Counted from the stretch's first letter, positions 7,834 to 16,596 are shown. The stretch: DNA of 64,000 nucleotides from Bacillus sp. BGMRC 2118 (GCA_008364785.1 VTTJ01000004.1:124001-188000), one strand, 5' to 3'. The notes: a model not told the origin generated them from the sequence alone. Numbers and translations are program-made.

Positions 7834-8301
7834 CTAATATTCCTCAATTGTCCATGTGTGTTGAAATTCTACAGCACCTTTAAGGGTCTGAGCGACAGGG
7901 CAATTTCGTTCAAAAACGGACAAAGCTCTTTCGGCAGCTTCCTTTTTGCCACTTGGAACTTTAAGGTCGTAATGACAGCTAATCTTTGTGATTTTTAATA
8001 CGCCTTCAGGTGCTTCTATCGTTCCTTGAACCTTTGCTGAAACATTATTTGATGTTGGAATTTTACGCGCCTCCAGCGCGCCAGATAGGGTTCCAACTAG
8101 TCAGCCACCTGCAGCAGATACAATATGATCAAGCGTTGAAGGATACTCAATTTCAGGTTCTACCCCATAAAACTTCTTCACTCCACCATGTACACCATAT
8201 ACTACTGGTTCCTCGAATCCGCTTATCTGTGCTTGTCGGATTTTATTAGCAGTATCTTTTTGTAGTATTGTAATTTTCGTTAATTCAATTGGTTCACTCA
8301 T
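7834..8301 (-). CDS. OsmC-family protein with in-frame TGA at the catalytic Cys position (candidate selenoprotein, U67)
   Basis: The frame is open from ATG 8301 (AGGGGTGAG before it) to TAG 7834, 155 residues, interrupted only by TGA at codon 67 (8103-8101). Upstream residues read as OsmC (YPSTLDHIVSAAGG), and downstream residues continue the family without any frameshift (LVGTLSGALEARKIP), ending with the second redox motif NCPVAQTL (Cys134). OsmC/Ohr proteins reduce peroxides with two cysteines; the first sits where TGA is, in a GG-C-L context. A hairpin starts 3 nt after the TGA. Either this is a Sec codon or a Cys codon (TGT/TGC) mutated to stop in an otherwise undamaged gene. Length, 155 aa, is normal for the family. 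Confidence 0.65.
8054..8097 (-). other. SECIS-like hairpin directly 3' of the in-frame TGA
   Basis: On the minus strand GTTGGAA (8097-8091) pairs with TTCCAAC (8060-8054), and an inner stem CGCGC/GCGCG (8080-8076, 8070-8066) closes a TGGAG loop. The loop begins 25 nt after TGA and has G at its second position. These agree with the bacterial SECIS pattern as I know it (short apical loop with an early G, about 16-37 nt from UGA). Function unproven. Confidence 0.5.
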
Positions 8302-8375
8302 TTATACTCACCCCTACTATTAGATTATAGAATTATTAATATGATGAGTTGTACGAAAAAATGTCCAAGTTGGGT

Positions 8376-8528
8376 CGGGGGACAGGTCCCTCCGCCCCAC
8401 AATTAGTGATCTTCATGGACAGAGGAACCTATTCCTTCATCCCAAAAGGTTTATTCGGAAGCACGGGGACGGTTCCTATGCTTCCAAAAAGGGGTTTCAG
8501 GAAGCAGGAGAACCGTCCCCATGCTTCC
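8376..8528. repeat. Cluster of family A and B repeats
   Basis: GGGGACAGGTCCCTCCGCCCC at 8376, a degenerate A copy near 8418, and family B copies at 8457-8485 and 8500-8528. The last one supplies the final codons and stop context of the TPR gene. Confidence 0.7.
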
Positions 8529-11500
8529 TCAGGTTCTCTAAATCCGGATCCTTCTTCGCCAATTTTTTGTAGTAACCGTCTGTATCAAGCTCAAATGCTA
8601 ATGTGAGATGGGCTTGTGCTTCTTCTAGGTGTTCTCCTCCGAGAATGGAGAGGTAACACGCTTTATTATAGTGAGCGAGTACGTACTGATCGTCTATGGA
8701 AAGCATTTCATCCATGATCGTTACGGATTCTTTTGTTTTGCCTTGTTCGTCTAAAATGTGGGCAAGCTGGTTATATCCAAACAGATTTTGAGGTTCAAGC
8801 CCAATACATGTTCTGGCATGCTTCTCTGCAAGTGTAAGATTTCCTAGTCTTTCTTGGACGACACTCATGCCGTAGTGGAATTCACGTTCGGCTGGGTTAA
8901 TCTCAATGGCGCATCCTATCCAATGATTCGCCTTTTCTAATTCTTCCAATCCAACATATACCCTTCCGATTAAGTGATGAATATATGCGTGATTTGGCTG
9001 CTCTTTTAGACATCTTTGCAAATATTCTTCAGCGACACGCAAACTATCTTGTCTGCTGATATCCAATAAATGAAAATATACATCAATTAGACAATTCGCA
9101 AGGTAGAGTCCAAGGTCAAAGCTCCATTCTTCCTGTAAAATCTTTGTTGCTTGCTTTATGGTTGTATCGACTTTATCTTGACTATTGTAATACTCAAATA
9201 ACCAGATCATTGATTTTACATTACTTGCATCAGTTGAATAGCTCATTTTATACAGCTGAATGACATTTCTCTCATATGGCTTCATTTCTTTTCGGTGCGT
9301 AAAGGATTGAAGCCACGTGGTTTCCACTGCTTGAAGGTGGAGAAGACGTTGTTCTAGCTCATAAGCTGTGTACATATAGACGAAGCTTTTTTCACTAGGC
9401 TGCAGATTTAGCTGCTGAATAATACTGATGCATAAATTCTTCTTCAGAGCTCCGGTTTCAATGAAGTAATCTACCAGGTACCCATATAAATCCCGGTCCT
9501 CTACATTTCGTTCTAGTAAATGCAGTACAACAGACAGTGATTCTTCGTATTGTTTCTGTTGAAGCTTTAAGGCAGCATAGCTTTCGAGTATGGCGGCATT
9601 GTCTGATTCCAGATCGAGTGCTTGATTTAAATAGTTCTCCTGCTGGGCTAGTTTTCCCTCTGCTCTTGCACAGTGGGATAGGGCATATAGTCGCCACGGC
9701 TCTTCTACCTGACCTTGAATGGAGTGAAGATACTCCATCACTTCAGGAAGTTTTCCAAGTTCAAACGATAGCGTACTGAAATGCGTCATATTTACATCCA
9801 GTGGCCTTATCTTTAACAATTTAAATAAATTGTATTGTTCTTCCCCACGGTTTTGTTCTTCATCTGCGATGGCAGCTAATCGTAAATAAACCGTTGCAAA
9901 GGTATTATCTAGTTTTAAAATTGCGTTGTAATAGTCCTTCGCTTCGTTAAAATTCCCTCTGTTCAGCTCAACCTCTCCTAGGCGGTATAACGGAAACGAA
10001 TCCTCTTTAATCGAGAGGGCACGTTGATAATGCTCGATAGCTATCTCGATTTCTCCATCCTTTTCGTATAAACACCCGATATAGCAAATAAGGTCAACAT
10101 TTTCCTTGTATCGTTCTTCAAGAAGTGACTGTAAAAACTCTCTGCCTCTTTCATTAAAAGGAGTATCTTCGATTAATCGAACATATAAATCCCATGCTTC
10201 ACTCATATTTTGGTCCGCTAGTTGGAGTCCATTTTCGACCCATTTGAGTGCGAGCAGCTTATCTTCCTCCTGCTCACTGGAATTGAATAGCCATTCGCCT
10301 CCGTTTATGAGAAACTCACAATCTTCTATGAACTGACTGCCCTGATTCTTTAGGAGAGTGACACCTTCTTCTGTTTGCTCGAGCTGTTCCATCACTTTAA
10401 CGAGTGATAGAAATAGAGTTGAATCTTCTGGATAATGAGTTCTTGCTTCCTCATAGTTTTTCTTCGCCTTATTGAAGTTTCCATCTACTTCATAGATTTC
10501 CCCTATTTTTGTATACAAGGAGCTGCCGGCTTTCACTTTTTTCAAACCACTCTTTAGTCCCGCTACTGCTTCTAGCGTATTTTTATACGTGTAGGCCAGT
10601 ATATCAGCCATTTCAAGATACGGATACGAAACTTCAGGAAGAAGCTTCTTCGCCACCTTCAGACCTCTAATGGCCCGTTTAGGCTTATCCAACGCTCTAT
10701 CACAGCGTGCCCGTTCAAACCATGGGTGCGCATCTTTTTTGAAATCACGTATAATGTCTGTGTAGGTCTGTCTAGCGTCTAGGATTCTATCATTTTCAAA
10801 AAGGAAGAACGCATGGTTCATTCGATTCCAGTAGTCATGGTGATTAATATCTAATGAAGCCTCGGAATAGGTAAGAGCAACCTCCCTTTCCTCACTGTAA
10901 TGATGGCATAGAGCTAAATAAGACCATGTATCGTAGTGATCCGGCTCCAAATTAATTGCTTCCCTAAAATGGTGGATTCCGCTTAGAAATTCATCGTTTT
11001 CATACGAAGCTCTGCCTAGTATATAGTGATAAAAGGATGTGCGCTTATGCTTTACTTTTTCTAAAAGCGCTCTTGCTTCGTCATACTTTTTCACTCTTAC
11101 ATAGGAGTGAGCAGCTACGAGGTGAAAGTAATCCACTTCTTCGTGCTGAGATTGTATAGCTTGAACACAGGCTGTTAACAGGTGTTCCTCTTCCTCTAGG
11201 TGAAGCATTCTCACTGCAGTTGCATTGATATATAAATAGTGTTGATGTTGTTCGACAAACTCATAAAACTTCTTTTTCAACTCATCATTCGGTCGGTCCA
11301 GTGCTTCCATATAATGAAGCATCTGTTCTACTACCTCATGTTCTTCCGTTGGCAATATTGCTAGTTTACTAGCTTCCCCTTTCGGAACAACAGCTATTGC
11401 ATGAATCTGATTATGACAATATTCCTTTTCGAATTGTTGATAGCCAATCATAAACGTTTCAGCAATACTTGGGTCTTGTATATAAAATGCTTGAAGGTTC

Positions 11501-12735
11501 TCGTCATACCCGACAAGCAGCTGAACATGTGAGGAGTTCGGATAACTCACATCTAAAATAACCGAAACATTGTCATCTGTTAATTGCTTGAACACATCTA
11601 TACTGCCGAAAAAATGCTGATACGCCATACCAATAGAATCAAGGTAGGTCGTTGTGGATTGCAGACTGGAGCCATTAATATGATAAATGTGCTTTGCAAT
11701 TTCATCTTGCGTTTTACTCACATCATATCTATCTAGCAGCATCTCCACCGTTGCCGGAACACAATAATTGTACTTTTGAAGCTTCGTACGAGTTGGCAGT
11801 TTTGTAATTAGATCAACTGAATAGGATGTACACTCTGCATAGGGTGTACCTTTAAAAACTGCCTTTTGGTTCGTGACAAATGCTTGAAACTCTTCAAACT
11901 GTGAGCTTTGATATAAAATCACGCCACGTGAATAGTTAAAGGCTCTCTGATACACATGATGCGGTGAGAATTGGTCAATTTGATTCATCGTTTCAAGGAA
12001 TTCTGTAACACGATTGAGATTCTTAAGTTTTTTCGCCCTTTCTAGATACAGAGGCAGATAGTGTGGGACATGCTCAATTCCCCTATTAATAATATCTAAA
12101 GCTTCCTGCATGTTCCCTTTTGCTGTAAAAATAGATTGCAGTGCAAGATAGCTATGTTGCGGCCTCTTTCCTTCTTGAATGCCTTTTGTCGAGTAGAATT
12201 CAGCCTTCTCCCAATCTCCTAGACATAAATAGTAATAACCCCATAAGTCATATACCGGTTCCTCTGCTAGCTCATCAAGTTTTCGTAAGTACAACTCAGC
12301 TTCCTTAAATCTCCTCATATCAATGAGAACATTCACGGCCGACGTATACGCAGATCTCCATTCACGCGGAGTAAACGCCTGGCCTTCCTCACTCATTACT
12401 TGCTGAAGCAGCTCCTCCGCTTGCATATATTTTCGTTTGACCATCAACTCATAGCTATACAGAATTCGAGAAAGGTTTGATGGGTTTCTCTTATTTCGAT
12501 AACGAACTAGCACCTGACTGTAACGATCCATTAACCCTGCATCCAGAGCTCGGAGTACATACAGAAAATCTTCTTTCTTAACACTGTCTACGATTCTCCT
12601 AACCTCACGAAGAGATTGTTCCTTCAACTCACTCACAACATGTACCGTAAGTGGAATCGCCGTTTCAAAATCATTATCTCTAACAGCCTTGCTAATCTGC
12701 TCCAACATTGCCTGAACATCAGTAATTACAGCCAT
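8497..12735 (-). CDS. Giant TPR protein with embedded C39-like cysteine peptidase domain
   Basis: A 1412-aa protein made almost entirely of TPR-like helical repeats. Residues about 315-440 form a C39/papain-like domain: Cys325 in YNYCVPATVEMLL, His403 in SSHVQLLVGYDE and Asp421 in YIQDPS make a plausible triad. There is no signal peptide or membrane segment, so a cytoplasmic role is likely, unlike C39 domains of bacteriocin exporters. The last residues, RKHGDGSPAS, are encoded by a family B repeat, so the original C terminus has probably been replaced. Substrate unknown; the TPRs would be the recruitment surface. It appears to be a single-gene unit. Confidence 0.75.
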   Translation of the reverse strand: MAVITDVQAMLEQISKAVRDNDFETAIPLTVHVVSELKEQSLREVRRIVDSVKKEDFLYVLRALDAGLMDRYSQVLVRYRNKRNPSNLSRILYSYELMVKRKYMQAEELLQQVMSEEGQAFTPREWRSAYTSAVNVLIDMRRFKEAELYLRKLDELAEEPVYDLWGYYYLCLGDWEKAEFYSTKGIQEGKRPQHSYLALQSIFTAKGNMQEALDIINRGIEHVPHYLPLYLERAKKLKNLNRVTEFLETMNQIDQFSPHHVYQRAFNYSRGVILYQSSQFEEFQAFVTNQKAVFKGTPYAECTSYSVDLITKLPTRTKLQKYNYCVPATVEMLLDRYDVSKTQDEIAKHIYHINGSSLQSTTTYLDSIGMAYQHFFGSIDVFKQLTDDNVSVILDVSYPNSSHVQLLVGYDENLQAFYIQDPSIAETFMIGYQQFEKEYCHNQIHAIAVVPKGEASKLAILPTEEHEVVEQMLHYMEALDRPNDELKKKFYEFVEQHQHYLYINATAVRMLHLEEEEHLLTACVQAIQSQHEEVDYFHLVAAHSYVRVKKYDEARALLEKVKHKRTSFYHYILGRASYENDEFLSGIHHFREAINLEPDHYDTWSYLALCHHYSEEREVALTYSEASLDINHHDYWNRMNHAFFLFENDRILDARQTYTDIIRDFKKDAHPWFERARCDRALDKPKRAIRGLKVAKKLLPEVSYPYLEMADILAYTYKNTLEAVAGLKSGLKKVKAGSSLYTKIGEIYEVDGNFNKAKKNYEEARTHYPEDSTLFLSLVKVMEQLEQTEEGVTLLKNQGSQFIEDCEFLINGGEWLFNSSEQEEDKLLALKWVENGLQLADQNMSEAWDLYVRLIEDTPFNERGREFLQSLLEERYKENVDLICYIGCLYEKDGEIEIAIEHYQRALSIKEDSFPLYRLGEVELNRGNFNEAKDYYNAILKLDNTFATVYLRLAAIADEEQNRGEEQYNLFKLLKIRPLDVNMTHFSTLSFELGKLPEVMEYLHSIQGQVEEPWRLYALSHCARAEGKLAQQENYLNQALDLESDNAAILESYAALKLQQKQYEESLSVVLHLLERNVEDRDLYGYLVDYFIETGALKKNLCISIIQQLNLQPSEKSFVYMYTAYELEQRLLHLQAVETTWLQSFTHRKEMKPYERNVIQLYKMSYSTDASNVKSMIWLFEYYNSQDKVDTTIKQATKILQEEWSFDLGLYLANCLIDVYFHLLDISRQDSLRVAEEYLQRCLKEQPNHAYIHHLIGRVYVGLEELEKANHWIGCAIEINPAEREFHYGMSVVQERLGNLTLAEKHARTCIGLEPQNLFGYNQLAHILDEQGKTKESVTIMDEMLSIDDQYVLAHYNKACYLSILGGEHLEEAQAHLTLAFELDTDGYYKKLAKKDPDLENLRKHGDGSPAS

Positions 12736-12752
12736 GTCATCTCTTCTTTCTG

Positions 12753-13032
12753 GGAAGCACGGGGACGGTTCTCTTGCTTCCTATTTATGGTTTGTATGGG
12801 AAGCATGGGGACGGTTCTCCTGCTTCCTTTTTTGGTCTGCAGGGACAGGTGCCTTGACCCATTTTCAGAAGCAAATGCTCTGCCCCTTATTTTCTAGGAT
12901 TATTCTGCTGGGTCAAGTGACCTGTCCCCCTAGATTGTTGAATTTTCAATATATTTACATTTTAATTTGTCTTGTCCGAATTTGCATTAAAAATTATTTA
13001 CCAGGAAGCACGGGGACGGTTCTCTTGCTTCC
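12753..13032. repeat. Dense repeat cluster (three family B, two family A copies)
   Basis: Family B at 12753-12781, 12799-12827 and 13004-13032, all in the GGGGACGG orientation; family A at 12839-12862 and, inverted, at 12908-12930. This fills most of the 380-bp gap between the TPR gene and the next gene. ORFs called here on the plus strand translate the repeats and are not real genes. Confidence 0.75.
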
Positions 13033-13062
13033 TGCTTTGCATGGACCGGTTCCTTCATCCAA

Positions 13063-13107
13063 AAAAATGAGCAATGAAACATCCTTGCTGTTCCATTGCT
13101 CATTTTT
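13063..13107. terminator. Bidirectional terminator
   Basis: AAAAATGAGCAATG and CATTGCTCATTTTT are perfectly complementary arms; T-runs occur in both directions. It follows the CBO0543-like gene on the minus strand. Confidence 0.75.
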
Positions 13108-13119
13108 ATCGATACAGAT

Positions 13120-13644
13120 TTATGTTTGGGTCGAGATATCGGTCGCCTCAGAATCGGAGTTACCTGGAATCTCGGAATTATCAGCTTTTCTAACAAACAG
13201 GATATAGACTCTAGTCAAAAGAAAGGTCACTGTCAGTGTCACGAAGCTTATGAAAATATTCCATCCATTCTTAAATTTGATTAGGTTCGTCTTCGTTTCA
13301 AAGAAATACTCAAGTAGAGTCATTGGAACACTAAAAAAAAGACATTTAATTATTGATCCTATAAGATTTGAATTCATCGATACTTGATTGTAATACACAC
13401 ATGCTATCGGAAAAAGTAGATAATCAAAGATAAAGCTTATATCAAACCATTTAAATAAGTTGATGGGATATACTATTTTTCCTTTTGTGACTGCTAATTT
13501 ATCAAGTATGGAAGATATAAAACCCTTAAAGAAAAAAATTAACATCCAGTCCTTCGTGGGAGGTTTTCTTATCAATTTTATAAACATGATTAAGCCCAAT
13601 ACTAATAATATCCTAAGTATATTTTTTTCAAAATTATGTCTCAT
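13120..13644 (-). CDS. CBO0543-family integral membrane protein
   Basis: 174 aa with about five hydrophobic segments and the family-like blocks KPPTKDWMLIFFFKGFIS, KIVYPINLFKWFDISFIFDY and FSVPMTLLEYFFE. GAGG lies 9 nt before the ATG. CBO0543 proteins are small polytopic membrane proteins of Bacilli with no established function. The C-terminal tail (NSEIPGNSDSEATD) is polar. It is one of several related genes in this region (14156, 15046, 20677, 24458). Confidence 0.7.
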   Translation of the reverse strand: MRHNFEKNILRILLVLGLIMFIKLIRKPPTKDWMLIFFFKGFISSILDKLAVTKGKIVYPINLFKWFDISFIFDYLLFPIACVYYNQVSMNSNLIGSIIKCLFFSVPMTLLEYFFETKTNLIKFKNGWNIFISFVTLTVTFLLTRVYILFVRKADNSEIPGNSDSEATDISTQT

Positions 13645-13677
13645 TCATTAAACCTCGATCTGTTGTTATTGTAGAAA

Positions 13678-13821
13678 CTATTTCTGGGATAACTTTGTTA
13701 CTTGTTTATTAGTATCTACAGCAATCTTGATTAGAATCGCACTAAAAACACTTGAGAGAATTGCTGCTCCCACTCCCATCCATATGATTGATAAAAGTTT
13801 TCCTCTGTAATTTGGAAGCAT
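13678..13821 (-). CDS. Small single-span membrane peptide (47 aa)
   Basis: ATG at 13821 with AAGGAGATTAAAC upstream. One transmembrane segment (about residues 10-34, IIWMGVGAAILSSVFSAILI) and a short basic tail (TNKQVTKLSQK). It lies 33 bp upstream of the CBO0543-like gene on the same strand. Unrecognised, but the ribosome binding site is convincing. Confidence 0.6.
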   Translation of the reverse strand: MLPNYRGKLLSIIWMGVGAAILSSVFSAILIKIAVDTNKQVTKLSQK

Positions 13822-13894
13822 GTTTAATCTCCTTTTTTCCGCTAATTGTTTATATGTTTTCCATAGGAGGTAATATTATGTACAGAGCTTGTAG

Positions 13895-13917
13895 GGAGAG
13901 GCTCCTTGACCTACCAC
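13895..13917. repeat. Degenerate family A repeat
   Basis: GGGAGAGGCTCCTTGACCTA, immediately preceding the DUF2922 remnant. Confidence 0.45.
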
Positions 13918-13919
13918 TA

Positions 13920-13981
13920 ATCTTATCACGAAGAAAAACGCTCGTGTTTTGGTGCGTAATGTAGATGAAGTAACTCAATAA
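13920..13981 (+). pseudogene. 3' fragment of a DUF2922 gene
   Basis: About 60 bases match the last codons of the intact DUF2922 copies (…LITKK…RNVDEVT…, here ending TCACTCAATAA-like) with several substitutions. It keeps the downstream terminator (13989-14021) and, at 14058, the family B repeat seen after every intact copy. Confidence 0.7.
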
Positions 13982-13988
13982 TACTTGT

Positions 13989-14021
13989 AGACTAGTCTCT
14001 CTAGCAGGGACTAGTCTTTTG
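13989..14021 (+). terminator. Terminator of the DUF2922 remnant
   Basis: AGACTAGTC/GACTAGTCT stem followed by TTTT, as in the intact copies. Confidence 0.7.
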
Positions 14022-14057
14022 TTGATTCAAAAGGTGAAATAATTCCTAAGTTATGGA

Positions 14058-14086
14058 GGAAGCAAGAGAACCGTCCCCGCGCTTCC
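14058..14086. repeat. Family B repeat
   Basis: GAACCGTCCCC orientation, 77 bp after the remnant stop codon. Confidence 0.75.
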
Positions 14087-14155
14087 CCATGCTTCCAGCC
14101 ATGGTTGAATAGTAGTGTGGTATCCGCTTTAGCTTTTCCCCTGCCACACGAGGAA

Positions 14156-14746
14156 TTACCTCCGCTCCATCTTTTTAAACCTTGTTATAATCCCCCAACA
14201 TACGATTGCTAGCAACCAATAGATAGGAAAGGAATAAATGTTTTTCCACGTAATTTCCTGATAAATATTAAGATATTCCATAAGACGCTCCGCTATAAAG
14301 GCAAGGAAGGCAGATTGAAGACCAGAGAAAATGAAGAATTTTTTAAAATGGTCTCCCCACCGTTGGTATATAAACATAAACGGAATAATCACAATTCCTA
14401 CATCGTAAGGGTACAGCTGTGGGTATAGGTAGGGTGTCAGGCGTACAGGATATACCCAAGCCAATAAGTTATTTCCTATCGTATCAAGAATAATAGCAGA
14501 AACTCCATAAAATAAGCCATAAGCAGTAATCTCTGTGATACGCTTTTTATCAGAAAATACCCACCATACAATAGGAGACAAAATACTAAGGACGACTAAT
14601 AACCACCATCTCCATGTATAAAGATTATGCTCTCTCCAAAAAGATTGAAGTGAATCATAAGAAGTCTGTTCCATTCGTATCAACTCGTCAACAGGAATGG
14701 AATGAGACATGATAAACAGATATAAATCAACTGATGCTATGTACAT
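14156..14746 (-). CDS. CBO0543-family integral membrane protein
   Basis: 196 aa from ATG 14746 (AAGGGTG six bases upstream; an in-frame GTG nine bases earlier overlaps that site). The family pattern is clear: WREHNLYTWRWWLLVVLS, DTIGNNLLAWVYPVRLTP, MFIYQRWGDHFKKF and WKNIYSFPIYW, with about five membrane segments. It is a paralogue of the genes at 15046 and 24458. Function unknown; single-gene unit. Confidence 0.75.
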   Translation of the reverse strand: MYIASVDLYLFIMSHSIPVDELIRMEQTSYDSLQSFWREHNLYTWRWWLLVVLSILSPIVWWVFSDKKRITEITAYGLFYGVSAIILDTIGNNLLAWVYPVRLTPYLYPQLYPYDVGIVIIPFMFIYQRWGDHFKKFFIFSGLQSAFLAFIAERLMEYLNIYQEITWKNIYSFPIYWLLAIVCWGIITRFKKMERR

Positions 14747-14808
14747 TTTAAACACCCTTAGTTTTAGTTATAAAGGTATTTTTACTTGAAATACAGCAAT
14801 GTATTCAC

Positions 14809-14837
14809 GGAAGCATGGGGACGGTTCTCCTGCTTCC
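14809..14837. repeat. Family B repeat
   Basis: GGGGACGGTTC orientation, between two divergent CBO0543-like genes. Confidence 0.75.
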
Positions 14838-15045
14838 TAATGGCCAAACAGTTGCCCAAGCGATACAGCAGCAAAATCAGCTTGAGACTTAAGCTTGTAT
14901 ATTTCCACTCACCCTAACGAAAAATAGAGATGTAAAAAAATTTAGAATCCGGGTGAACCCATGAAATTAATAAGAATGCATGCTAAAGGTCAAATTACAA
15001 TTGCCAAGGAAGTAAAAATGATTAAAACAGTAATGGTAATATCGA

Positions 15046-15600
15046 ATGGATATTAAGCTAAAAAATGCTTTTCACTCGAGAGAATTACAAGATACATTTG
15101 TTCAAAGTGATATACAAAGTTGGTTAAATTACGAACTGTTCTCATGGAATTGGTGGATCCTGTTTGCTTTTATGGTAGTGCCTTGGATTTTATGGATTAA
15201 AGTCTTTGATAGAAAACGTGTACTGGAACTCATCTTATTTGGTTCATTAGTTGTCATTCCCACAACCTATTTAGATGCAATTGGGAGTGACCTTCGATTT
15301 TGGATGTATCCTACTGAACTAATTCCTATCACACCAAGGGCCATTGCATTTGATATGTCGATGGTTGCCGTTGCTTATATGTTAATTTATCAATATTTTG
15401 GGTCTTGGAAATCATTTAGTACTGCTTTGGTCACAATGGCTTTCGTATTTGCGTTTCTTGGTGAACCATTAAGTCATCTATGGCATTTGGTCTATTATAT
15501 TAAATGGAAATATATATACTCATTTATCTATTACATCATTACTGGACTGACGATTAAAGCAATAATAGAAAAAATGAAAAAGATGTATCATCCCAATTAG
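15046..15600 (+). CDS. CBO0543-family integral membrane protein
   Basis: 184 aa, with the same order of motifs as the paralogue at 14156: YELFSWNWWILFAFMV, DAIGSDLRFWMYPTELIP, MLIYQYFGSWKSF and WKYIYSFIYY. About five hydrophobic segments. The ribosome binding site is weak (GGTAATATCG before ATG), so the start is less certain. Unknown function. Confidence 0.72.
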   Translation: MDIKLKNAFHSRELQDTFVQSDIQSWLNYELFSWNWWILFAFMVVPWILWIKVFDRKRVLELILFGSLVVIPTTYLDAIGSDLRFWMYPTELIPITPRAIAFDMSMVAVAYMLIYQYFGSWKSFSTALVTMAFVFAFLGEPLSHLWHLVYYIKWKYIYSFIYYIITGLTIKAIIEKMKKMYHPN

Positions 15601-15694
15601 ATTTTGCGTGCAAAAGCAAAGTAAATACATTCAGTTGGCAAAAATAATAGCAGACTATAAAATAGCCTGCTTCAACTTAGAATCCTTATTCAGA

Positions 15695-15811
15695 TTAGTA
15701 GCCGCCTCCGTAGCCACCACCAACGTATGACGCACCAATGATGATTAAAAGAATAAACAGAACAACAATTAGCGCAAAACCTGAACCTGCACCATATCCA
15801 CCTGTACTCAT
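15695..15811 (-). CDS. YjcZ-family sporulation-type peptide
   Basis: 38 aa from ATG 15811, which has AAAGGTGGTG upstream; a longer frame to 15892 has no such site. It has a Gly/Tyr-rich N terminus ([10 protein letters not shown]), one hydrophobic segment ([19 protein letters not shown]) and a GGGYGGGY tail, the hallmark of the YjcZ family found in spore formers. Likely a small membrane or spore-associated peptide. Confidence 0.85.
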   Translation of the reverse strand: MSTGGYGAGSGFALIVVLFILLIIIGASYVGGGYGGGY

Positions 15812-15901
15812 ATATATTACACCACCTTTATGTGAGGTTACTGTATAGTATGACGAATTAATTGAAATGGATTGGACGTGTGAATCAGTCAAACAAAATA
15901 A

Positions 15902-15927
15902 AAGGACACTCCCTTGAGAGTGCCCTT
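15902..15927. terminator. Terminator-like hairpin
   Basis: Ten-base stem with one mismatch (AAGGACACTC/GAGTGCCCTT), followed on the minus strand by TTATTTT. The cognate gene is not obvious. Confidence 0.45.
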
Positions 15928-16254
15928 AGCATAAGGTGCGGTGTACTATAAGGATATGCTGGAAATTTAAGTTTGATATGGACAATCGTTAGTTTTGGAT
16001 CACTTGAAATAGCATATAACATGACACAGTATGATGAATAGAGCCACCTACAACAAAAAACAGATTTATAGATTTATAGATATGCTTGTTATTAATTGAG
16101 GAACAAACTCTCGATTTTCAGTTGAAAATAGACCGTCATTTCCCCAGATCTCTATACTTTGTTGTATCTTCCTGCTTCGTGTAGCACATAAAAATGAAAA
16201 ATAAGCAGAGAATTTACTGCTCATTAATAAGAATACTTCCATCTATTTCAATGA

Positions 16255-16310
16255 GGATTGGGCTGCACTTCAGCTCTTCAGCCCAGTATGATTTATCAAC
16301 TTCAAGTTTT
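16255..16310 (-). pseudogene. C-terminal fragment of a paralogue of the secreted protein at 22064
   Basis: On the minus strand a short stretch reads LEVDKSYWAEELK, matching GISVDTRYWAGELKW at the end of the 22064-22861 protein, and the DNA CTTCAGCTCT…CAGCCCAGTAT is shared. No gene body remains. The 15.93-16.6 kb gap otherwise holds one repeat, one palindrome and a promoter. Confidence 0.5.
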
Positions 16311-16361
16311 TACTGTGGGAAAGAGCTCACATCTCCCACTGCATATCCTCCCTTACCACTA

Positions 16362-16390
16362 GGAAGCAGGAGAACCGTCCCTTTGCTTCC
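16362..16390. repeat. Family B repeat
   Basis: GAACCGTCCC orientation with TTTGC in the 3' part; upstream of the ABC transporter operon. Confidence 0.7.
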
Positions 16391-16415
16391 ACTTTTTGAA
16401 CACATTCATCAGTAG

Positions 16416-16431
16416 TGTCGGTTAACCGACA
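16416..16431. promoter_or_regulatory. Perfect 16-bp palindrome, candidate repressor operator
   Basis: TGTCGGTTAACCGACA lies 20 bp before the -35 of the ABC transporter promoter. TetR-type repressors commonly bind such palindromes before drug-exporter operons, but no regulator gene is adjacent. Confidence 0.5.
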
Positions 16432-16450
16432 TATCCCTCATTTTTGATTA

Positions 16451-16479
16451 TTGTATAAGGTTTAGTTAGAAATTATAAT
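16451..16479 (+). promoter_or_regulatory. SigA-type promoter of the ABC exporter
   Basis: TTGTAT (16451-16456), 17-nt spacer, TATAAT (16474-16479), 118 bp before the ATG. Confidence 0.55.
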
Positions 16480-16596
16480 TTATGCATGAAGCAAAACGAC
16501 ACGTTGTCTATTATTTTACCTGAATTATGAAGGATGGAAAAGAATATCTCAAGAGTATATAATATCGTGATTATGATGGTTGGAGGAGGAAAAACG

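Noticed and set aside
6966..8528. CRISPR array from repeated GGAAGCA elements
   Set aside because: Copies vary in orientation and distance, no regular spacers, no cas genes.
9458..9697. Minus-strand ORF inside the TPR gene, and similar ORFs at 9537, 10106 and 12616
   Set aside because: Shadows of the long TPR reading frame without own start signals.
12734..13207. 157-aa plus-strand ORF with WEAWGRFSCF-like repeats
   Set aside because: It translates family A/B repeats in a row; no ribosome binding site, no homology expected, and a terminator lies inside it.
14959..15054. 31-codon ORF (MKLIRMHAKG…) before the CBO0543-like gene
   Set aside because: Leader GGGTGAACCC is weak and the frame runs into the next gene; not enough support.
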